64,000 nucleotides of DNA, from the NCBI GenBank assembly GCA_963920705.1, contig OY987232.1, forward strand, positions 17,459,942-17,523,941. Reading direction: 5' to 3'. The translations under genes were made by a program, and so were the position numbers. The stretch comes from Odiellus spinosus. Its lineage: Eukaryota > Arthropoda > Arachnida > Opiliones > Phalangiidae. Below, piece by piece: positions 56,526 through 64,000 of this stretch (positions are counted from its first letter, which is position 1; every line of letters starts with the position of its first letter). A model generated the notes under the pieces. That model saw only the letters and a program-made list of their open reading frames with translations. It did no database searches and was not told the origin of the DNA.

Positions 56526-57320
56526 TTTCTTTCTTTTAGTATTCATTTGAAATATAAATAAATAATTCAAATTAACTCCAGACATACATTTAAATTAAAT
56601 CGTAATTTTAAATTAGACCTATCCTAGTTTTAAAAAAGTGTTGGAAAAAAATAATTACTAAATCATTTTTTGTCCACTCCCAAATCGTATGGGTTCTAAC
56701 TCGAGGAGACAAAAACCAAGGGCATATTCACCCCATAGTTTAAGGTAAAATATTCCACCTTTACTCTTACTGTAAAGACACCTTGTATTTGTCCATCTTT
56801 GTACACAGTAAAACGCATCTAACTAGTCTATTAAATTTGGAGAGTCTTTTTGGGAGGGACAATTAACCTTCATCGTCGTTTAGAAATACTTTAGATACAT
56901 TAATCTATTCAGAGACAATTATTCCATCGATGGCGTTTAAGACCCACCCGTTGTTGGAGCCAAATATCTAGCAAAAGGGTGGAAAAAAATGATCTGACAT
57001 TGAATTCCTTAGGGTAAGGAATGATTTAAATTAAAAAAAAATCTGCTTGAGAATTTGGATCATATTATATGGAGCCATATTTTAAAGGGTTAAAGATTGG
57101 TTTTTTTGAAAATTGTTTAATTTTTTGTTTTAAGGGGAGTCAATGGGTTATTTAGTACGATGAAAAAACACCAGATGGCGCACTGATTTTAATAAAAGGG
57201 GTTTCAATTTTACCGCGCAAGCGGGTGGACACGATGTAGGCCAGACGGTAACGGGTCTGGGGTAATAGGCTTTATCGTGGCGACATCTCGGAGTTTATCC
57301 GTAAATCGCCGTTATAATAT
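56526..57320. other. Intergenic, nothing recognised
   Basis: No gene or repeat that I can support. A slightly GC-richer stretch near 57210-57290 is non-coding in all frames. Confidence 0.4.
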
Positions 57321-57324
57321 ACGT

Positions 57325-57568
57325 TTCTTATCGTAACTAGATTAAAATTAAACTTAAAATTAATCAAATTATCCCACGAACTACGTCCGACTTTAACAAT
57401 TCGTCGGAAGTAAAGTTCTAGTGATATTAGAACGCGAGATAGGTACGGAAATTATCAAATGATAAGTTAATTTTAAACGCGATTCGCTAATCTCTGACGT
57501 TATAATTATCAAAATTACGTCATGAACTAAAGAAGATTTTAATTCAAATTTAAGTGAGAACCGCGAAC
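57325..57568 (+). repeat. Dispersed repeat family B, copy 3
   Basis: Matches 47075-47303 and, inverted, 505-600. It ends about 110 bp before the CP5 TATA box. Confidence 0.75.
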
Positions 57569-57676
57569 GTGTGTAACACTTTAAAAAAAAACCTACTGAA
57601 TATTTTTGATGGGACTGAGTGATAGAGGAGTGATATTTTACCACACCCCGTACAAAATCGGATTACTAGCTGCGAC

Positions 57677-57684
57677 TATAAAAA
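57677..57684 (+). promoter_or_regulatory. TATA box of CP5
   Basis: TATAAAAA 79 bases before the CP5 ATG, followed by an arthropod-type initiator word TCAGT at 57716. Confidence 0.65.
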
Positions 57685-57755
57685 GGAATTTCCATCTGAA
57701 GAATTGTATCAATATTCAGTCGCAGTTAGCGAGGAATAGTCTTGACACTCTAATA

Positions 57756-59408
57756 ATGAAGGTAAGATTACATTTAATATTTTAAAAATATATTAGAAAA
57801 TAAAATTTCTAATAAATTAAAAAAAAATTTAGGTTTTTGTTTTGATCAGTTTGGTTGTGTGCGCTAACGCTGGAGTCATTGTTAATGCACCAGCTACTGC
57901 TTTAGTCGAAACCGGAGTTAGTACGCAAACTAGAACCCAAGATGTAAATATTTACTTAAATATAAAGGGAGAATGAAATGAGAAATTCAGTGGAGCTCGG
58001 AATCGGATATCCATTAATAACTAGGCTTTTTTTTAATATTTTAATCTCGGATAAATTTAAGTTAATATAAATCCACAAATTATATAAATAGAATCGTATT
58101 CAAATGCTGGATACGAATTAGACCCGGAGATAAAATTTTTAATTAATAAACGAATTATCCATCAATTTATTCGAACGGATAACGGGCCGAGATAAAAATA
58201 CGACGTTTCTCGAAATCCCTAATATAGAATGAAATATAATAATACCATTTTTTCATCTAAATTAAAAGGAACAATTCTAGCTTCGAGATCTCAAATTTTG
58301 GGTTAAAATAGACGAAGAAACTCTTTGGTTTCAAATTGTCGTTATCGGCGAATGAATAACTTTATAACTCGTATCAATTTCCCAATTTAACAATGAGTAG
58401 GAATCGCGTTAGTTTGTCGTTACATTCGGGTATCCGTTAATACCTCGAATAAGAAATGGATATTTTAATATCTGATTGACATTCACAGATGCTCTTATTC
58501 AATTAACAAAAGTTATACGAATTCCGAGCTCTATCTAGAAATAAGGCGTGTTTTAAATGCACTTTATTAACCTTTTCATTCTCCATTAAAAATAATTAAA
58601 TCAGTCTTTAATTATATGACCCGTTGTTTCAGACTTTAGGAAATTACGTTTTTGCTTACGACGAGAACCACACTACCGGTATATATTTCGTAATTAATTT
58701 ATAGTAGTAATTAAACTCTAATTACATTTGATAATAATTTGATCTTTGACTTGACAAACAGGTGGTACTTTTAGAAAGGAAGTAGGTGATTCCGCTGGTA
58801 ACAAGGCCGGAAGTTATGGCCTATCTGGAATCGATGGTCGTGTACGAGTTGTTAATTACGTAGCCGATGCTAATGGCTTCCGTGTAGACATCAAGAGCAA
58901 CGAACAAGGCGTTGGCGCTACCGCTGAAGATCCAGCAAACACTAGCATCAACAAGAAAGAAATTGTTGTGGAATATGCTGCCCCTATTTTAGCTGCCGCT
59001 ATTACCCCTGAAGACGTACCATCGAAGAAGGAAGCCGATACTGCTCCAGCACCTGCTCCTGCTCCAGCTCCAGCTCCAACACCTGCTCCAGCTCCAGTTG
59101 AAACCCCAGCTCCAGTTGAAACCCCAGCCCCAGCACCTGCTCCAGAAGCAGAATCTTCTCAACCAGCCCCACAAGCGGAAACGGCTCCTGAAGCACCAAA
59201 GGCTCAAGAAACTGTCTCAGCTAAGAGCAGCTCCGTTATTCAATTATCTGGAGCATTCGCGTCACCATACTTTGTGTCCGCCCATCCTGGATCACCATTG
59301 GCTTCTCAGATCGCTATTGCCAACTTAAACGCCGCTGCTTTGAACCCATTGGGTGCCGTTACTTACACCCATGGACTTCCAGTGACGTCCGTTTTCAATG
59401 CTTGGTAA
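57756..59408 (+). CDS. Cuticle protein CP5, chitin-binding CPR family, Ala-Pro-rich tail
   Basis: Secreted cuticle protein of 269 aa. Exons: 57756-57761, 57833-57943, 58633-58678 and 58762-59408; phases 0, 0, 1. The signal peptide is MKVFVLISLVVCANA. The core at residues about 40-105 reads TLGNYVFAYDENHTTGGTFR, then GSYGLSGIDGRVRVVNYVAD, then GFRVDIKSNEQGVG. Residues about 148-185 are a run of APAPAP and PVETPAP motifs, followed by a Ser/Ala-rich end. The core intron found after GNK in CP2 and CP4 is absent here, so the whole core after GG is one exon. AATAAA lies at 59549. Intron 2 carries a family E repeat set inside another inverted element. Confidence 0.92.
57964..58590. mobile_element. 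Inverted-end MITE with nested family E repeat (CP5 intron 2)
   Basis: The outer ends aaagggagaatgaaatgag (57964) and ttttcattctccattaaa (to about 58590) are mirrored and share AAAGGGAGAATG with families D and K. Between them, 57990-58535 is a reverse-oriented family E copy bounded by gagctcggaat and attccgagctc. Confidence 0.75.
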
Positions 59409-59548
59409 TTACTGGTGAATTATTGTTATTTGTATAATTGTTCCTAGGTAATTGTAACTTAAATGTTGAGATTATTGTATAAACCTATACTATGTAAAAG
59501 GTTTTCGATATTCTCGTTGATTTTGTGCCAAAAAGAATTTTCGGAAAA

Positions 59549-59554
59549 AATAAA
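59549..59554 (+). terminator. Polyadenylation signal of CP5
   Basis: AATAAA 141 bases after the CP5 stop codon. Confidence 0.55.
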
Positions 59555-59697
59555 GAATTGTCTTGTGATTTATTTTTTAATTCATTTTTTAAGATTAGTT
59601 TTATGTGTTATCTTGGGTAATTACGCTTATTATTCAAATATTGTATAGTAAATATACTTAATTCACAATTAATTAAACCAAATTATGCAGAAAAATT

Positions 59698-60186
59698 AGA
59701 GATCCGTTATTCGTATATTTTCAGATATTTTATTTTCGGATAAATTGTAACTAAAAAATTTAATTCGTATATTCGTATAATTGTTAAAAGGTTTACCCGA
59801 AGATAAGAATTTGGCGATTTATCTATCTACAAATTACTCGTATTCAAACGTATAACGATGGATAAGAAACATTCGCGTTTCCAGAATTAGTCTAAAATAT
59901 AAGAAAAATATTTCAAATTGACTTTTAATTCGAAGAATAGAAATAAAACGATAAGATTTTAAATCATCTTTTTATTCGTTATTTTTCACGGAAAATAAAT
60001 TTTGAATTTTTTTATCCGAACGTATAACGTCTATAATATTCTAAGATAAGTTGCCATTTTTGGATAAAAACGGATATGGATTATGTTTTTTTACTTTATC
60101 TTCGAATAAGTTAACTCGAATAAAAAATAGACTATTTTTAATCAAACAGATAATTAATCAGAATTTAGTAGATTTTATCCAATTAA
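59698..60186. repeat. Dispersed repeat family F, copy 3 (abuts CP6 stop codon)
   Basis: Same order of marks as 41409-41909. It ends at ttttatccaattaataa, exactly where the CP6 coding sequence ends on the other strand. The nearest minus-strand AATAAA after the CP6 stop is at 59971-59976, inside this repeat. Confidence 0.82.
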
Positions 60187-62197
60187 TAATCTTTGTCGTT
60201 TTTGGGAATTATCAGTGTAGAATGTGTGTAGATGGGATAACCAAATTGGTTCAAACCAACATGAATAGCGTTTGAATAACCAACCCATGGTTGATGTCTG
60301 AACACAACATGATGACCAGGATATATTGGTCCATTTGCCAGGACAATTGGTAAATACACCTTATTGATATTGGTATTGGCTGGATCTTCTCTCGTTGGCA
60401 CTTGAAAGTTGTTTTCATTTGATTTAATATCTGCTCTGAAACCATTTTCATCTGCGACGTAATTTACAACGCGAACTCGTCCGTTATCTTGAAGTCCATA
60501 AGAACCATATTTTCGCCCATTTTCGTCACCAAATTCGCTTCGATAGCTTTGCGGGTTGTTAAAACCAAAGGCGTAAGGAACCTAGATGATTTTAGTCAGA
60601 GGAAATCATGGTGTTTTTATGAACTTGTTATGGAAAAACTAAACCCCACACATATAATACTGAATTTCTTCGTATTTAAGGGTCAGCGACCAATGAGCAA
60701 AGGCCCTTCGTTAAGACGAGATCTCCAGTAAGACAGCAGACCAATCAATACGAAGAAATTCAAAATCTAAATGAATCCAGCTTAAGCCTATTTTGATGGT
60801 GTTTTAAATTTATTTCTAGTTTAATATTTGTTTGTTAATTTTTTTTAATTGATTAATTGCTAATTAATGAAGAAAAAAACGGATATTAAAATGCTAATGA
60901 ATCATTCTAGCTCAAGGCTGATCTTGTTGGCTTAGGTTCATTTGCTCGACTTCCAATTGATCGACAAGGAGTCCGTTTGATCGACTACCGTTTGATCGAC
61001 TCCCATTTGATCGACTCCCATTTGATCGACAAGCCATTCCAATTGATCGACAGCCCAGTTTTTTTAGCGAGTAACGAGTATAGGTTAAAGTTTTTTTGCA
61101 AGAAACTATTAAAGGTTAAATTATGGTATATAAATAAGAACTTTTAGGTTAGGTTAGATTGGTTAGGTTAGGTTAGGTTTGGGTTAGGTTAGGTTGGTTA
61201 ATCTATTTATAATCGTTATTACGAAATTGACCAATTGGGAAACGATCAAATGCACCCTTTGTTGTCGGTAATTTGGGATTAGGCATCAATCATTTGATCC
61301 CTTTGTCGATCGTTTGGGAGTCGATCAAGTGGACCCTTTGTCGATCATTTGGGAGTCGATCAAGTGGACATTTTGTCGATCATTTGGGAGTCGATCAATT
61401 GTGAGTCGATCATTTGGGTGTCGATCAAGTGGACCTCTTGTCGATAATTTGGGAGTCGATCAAGTGGACCCAAATCGATTTTGTTAGCTACTCAATTCAG
61501 CATCCACTGTTTATTTATGAAAGTCATAGCAGGCAATTTAAATTAATTAGTAATATTATAATAATTACACTCACCGTAGAAGGATTAGTGTCCTGTGATT
61601 TTGATCCAATTTGGGCACTGGCTACCACAAAGCAAATGCAAGCTACAAAAAGCTGAATATTAAAAAGTATTATTTATTATTATGTAAAGAAAACCTCTTC
61701 GTCCACAAGAGAACTCTGAAATTTGCCTTTGAAATTCTCTTCCCTTACCCACACAGCCTAGTTTTTACTTTGTCATGGTTAACGTCGTCTGCTAAGACTT
61801 TAAAGCCCATATCTGCTCTGAAAACCCCTTTAAAAATATATTCCCCTTACGTCGTCTGCTAAGATAGAAAAGAAAGCGACTTTAAAGGCCCTATCTGCTT
61901 TGAAATTTGCCCCTTTAAAAAGGTATTCCCATATACACACAGCCTAGGTTTGACTGCACAATTTGTCACGGTTAACGTCGTCTGCTAAGCTAGAAAAAAG
62001 TCGGTTTTAAAGGCTATATCTGCTTTGAAATTTACCCCTTTAAAAAGATATTCCCTTATCCACACAACATAGTTTTAACTGTATAATTTGTCATGGTTAA
62101 CATCGTCTGCTAAGCTAGAATAGAAGTCGACTTTAAAGGGGATTTAAATATCGCTGATAATCTCTTTTACCAATAGAGGAACATAGTATACCTTCAT
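60183..62197 (-). CDS. Cuticle protein CP6, chitin-binding CPR family (shorter, diverged)
   Basis: Secreted cuticle protein of 160 aa. Minus-strand exons: 62192-62197 (ATG AAG, donor gtatac), 61575-61652 (donor gtgagt) and 60183-60581; both introns are phase 0. The signal peptide is MKLFVACICFVVASAQ. The core at residues about 29-95 reads VPYAFGFNNPQSYRSEFGDE, then KYGSYGLQDNGRVRVVNYVA, then GFRADIKSNENN. It lacks the GG..FRKE phrase of the others and shows one residue fewer in the DxDGR loop (DNGR). The C-terminal half (about 65 aa) is rich in Tyr, His and Pro without tandem repeats. It is convergent with CP5 (3' ends 775 bp apart). The last two codons lie on sequence matching repeat F. Confidence 0.9.
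60655..60850. mobile_element. MITE family D, partial copy (CP6 intron 2)
   Basis: It contains gaatttcttcgtatttaagg, cagcgaccaatgagcaaagg, aatgaatccagcttaagcct and attttgatggtgttttaaat followed by ttctagtttaatatttgttt. The terminal AAAGGGAG motifs are missing. Confidence 0.7.
60930..61480. repeat. Two mirrored gatcgac arrays with a TTAGG stretch between (CP6 intron 2)
   Basis: Left block (about 60945-61050): repeats of atttgatcgactccc type. Right block (about 61245-61480): repeats of gtcgatcatttgggagtcga and tcaagtggacc, which read as the reverse complement of the left block. Between them, 61145-61195 carries TTAGG units. Confidence 0.85.
61145..61195 (+). repeat. Interstitial telomere-like TTAGG units
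   Basis: At least seven perfect TTAGG pentamers, interrupted by ttaga, ttgg and tttggg. TTAGG is the ancestral insect telomere repeat. The short length and intronic position argue against a chromosome end. Confidence 0.8.
61700..62145. repeat. Tandem repeat of about 130 bp in CP6 intron 1
   Basis: Three to four diverged units with ttaacgtcgtctgctaag, a ctttaaaggccctatctgct block, gaaatttgcccctttaaaaa and cacacagcctag. The array fills most of the intron that splits the CP6 signal peptide (61653-62191). Confidence 0.8.
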
Positions 62198-62272
62198 GGC
62201 AATCCAATGGTTCAACCTTAATCTTAGACCCACTGACTTCCGAGTGGCATATCTTCGTTTTGAAGGAGTTTC

Positions 62273-62280
62273 TTTATATA
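62273..62280 (-). promoter_or_regulatory. TATA box of CP6
   Basis: TATATAAA on the minus strand, 76 bases before the CP6 ATG. Confidence 0.6.
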
Positions 62281-62281
62281 T

Positions 62282-62575
62282 ATAGTCTTTTCTAAGTTGT
62301 GGGAGGTGTTTTAGTAAATGTAATGAACAATTAGTTACAACATTCCAAACTTTCTAGTTATACCTTTTCAAAATTGTCTTTGTAATACATATTTTTCGAA
62401 CGTAGTCATATCGTTCCGTAAATAACTTTTAGTTTGGTATTTTAAAGACGATGGGAACTTTTCAATGTCATTTGAGTAATAAAATATTTAAATTTAAAGG
62501 AAAACTTGCAGATAAAAATGAATTTTTGGATTCACCGTGCCAGAAAACGTAATCCAGACACGTTTTTGACTGATT
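62282..62575. other. CP6 upstream region, nothing recognised
   Basis: 5' flank between the CP6 promoter and dispersed repeat M. No feature supported. Confidence 0.4.
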
Positions 62576-62579
62576 TCAA

Positions 62580-64000
62580 AAACGGGTTAAGCCTAACGTC
62601 CATAGCTCAGTGCTTCTCGTCCAAAAATCTTTCAAATTTCGTTATTTAATGCCGAACGATTATTTCTTACTGTTAATTACGAATGTAACCGTTAAAATTA
62701 GTCGTTAAGAGTAGGTCTATACCATTCCACCCTTTTAGCGTATATTAAAAAATTACATAGCATTTAGTCACTCGTAGGACTAGCGTCATAATTTTTCAAA
62801 TCCGGTAAGTGCCCGTTGAGTTCGGCAGCGATGTAGCGGCAGGATGGATACACGCTGATTTAAATTGACCGGTTTGTTGAAATTTTTCGAGTTAACTATC
62901 TAAATTTAAGTGTTTATGTTAGTTTAAGTTGCCAACTATCCGATACTTCAAAAGTTAACTGGGTATCTATTGCGTTATTATTTCCAAAGAAGTTAAAATA
63001 TTCAGTCCCGTGTTACGAGTTAAAACGCCTAGGATATCGCTAGCCTTGATTGTGGGAATTGTGTAGACGGTACGGTTAATGCAAAACTACTATGTATTTG
63101 AAAAAGACCTAGCTATTAGTAAGTTCGGTTGGGGCGGCATAATTCTATGCATTATAAAAAAAAAGTAATAGGACGCATTTTTTTAAACCAATTTGGTTTT
63201 TTATTAAGTAAAGGCTTTATTAACGCGCTTTACTTTTGATTGATAAGTCGTTACGTCATAGCATGATCTTGATAGCAATTAAAAAATAGATCTTGGTACT
63301 AATTTTTTATGATAATAATTTTATAAAATGTATTGTTGTTTGAAGTCTAATATTTTGTCTAATATTTGGTTTTTCATTTCATTATAGTAAAAATTGCCTG
63401 GGATATTCTTAATATCATTGTGGAATCTCAAATTGGTGGAGCGACGTTGGATTCTAGTTTATGACTACATCACACTCACAGAGGGTCGCTGAAACCCCAG
63501 GATTAAAAAAATCTACGATTACGAAAGTGGTTCCTGATTCCGCGCTCAGTGAAAACCGGCCCATAACGTGTAGTTCTCGTGTTTTTGGAATATTATCTTG
63601 GAATACGTTTATCTGAACTAATTGTGCGTCGACTTTGTGATCTTGAACATTATCCTGACTGGATTACCTTGGAATACAGTGTTGTGAACTAACTTCGAGT
63701 CCGGCGGCATCGTTATTAGCTAGTTAGGAGTTCCTGATATGTGTTAGCTAACAGTTAGGCTTAGCTTTGAACTTTCGCGTGTGGTTAGGTCATCATAGAA
63801 CTTCAAAATGTAAGTACTCAAAATCATTTTATCTTACTTTTATTTCTTGCCATTGTGCCATGCTTGTAATTAAGGGCAAAGGTCACCCATTGCTGCGTAG
63901 TCTTACTGATCCCATAGTCCCTAACCCTAACCCCGGTTATTAAATAGGTCGTAGGTCAATTGCTGCGTAGTTTTACTGATACCATAGTCCCTAATCCTCA
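62580..64000 (+). repeat. Long dispersed repeat M, copy 2 (cut by window end)
   Basis: Direct copy of 2885-4440, including ttgaccggtttgttgaaatt, attgtgggaattgtgtagac, cgcgctcagtgaaaaccggc and the atgtaagtac word. From about 63895 it enters the same 70-bp tandem units (tactgatcccatagtccct), running past the window end. Confidence 0.8.

Noticed and set aside
58989..59328. Overlapping ORFs in other frames across the Ala-Pro region of CP5
   Set aside because: Shadows of a low-complexity coding region.
61145..61195. True telomere or chromosome end
   Set aside because: Only about seven pentamers, interrupted, inside a gene intron with genes on both sides.

Overview
The window is AT-rich eukaryotic DNA with short exons, GT-AG introns and very dense tandem and inverted repeats. 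It is almost certainly from an insect. Six genes encode chitin-binding Rebers-Riddiford-type (CPR) cuticle proteins, one partial gene looks like a divergent ionotropic receptor, and a short stretch of TTAGG units (the common insect telomere motif) lies in an intron. The glycine/alanine-rich cuticle proteins with a GSYGL...DGR...VNYVAD...GFRADIKSNEPG core fit a beetle or a related order, but this is an inference and the species cannot be named.

Layout. 1-2.5 kb (+): the last three exons of an ionotropic-receptor-like gene, with an inverted pair of the same MITE in its two introns. 2.9-4.4 kb: a long dispersed repeat that recurs at 62.6-64.0 kb. 5.2-14.1 kb (-): a gene for a secreted protein of about 1955 residues with two internal repeat blocks. 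Its predicted first intron holds a 2.1-kb, 26-bp minisatellite. 15.6-21.3 kb: three further tandem arrays. 21.9-24.7 kb and 28.6-30.2 kb (-): cuticle genes CP1 and CP2. 30.9-40.8 kb: gene-poor, holding a 108-bp tandem array, several MITEs, a small uncertain ORF, a relic cuticle exon and a satellite with a unit of about 173 bp. 41.4-44.2 kb, 51.1-54.3 kb and 57.8-59.4 kb (+): cuticle genes CP3, CP4 and CP5. 60.2-62.2 kb (-): cuticle gene CP6.

All six cuticle genes share one plan: a TATA box 57-103 bp before the ATG, a first coding exon of only 2-3 codons, a phase-0 intron inside the signal peptide, then the chitin-binding core, in most cases split over two to four exons. They look like a tandemly expanded cluster making exoskeleton structural proteins. 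I rebuilt the exons by eye from splice sites and reading phase; every joint keeps the frame. Introns of CP1, CP2, CP4 and CP6 and of the large secreted protein each hold a different minisatellite or tandem repeat. At least ten dispersed repeat or MITE families, some nested, fill most remaining space. No RNA gene, CRISPR array or intact transposase was seen.
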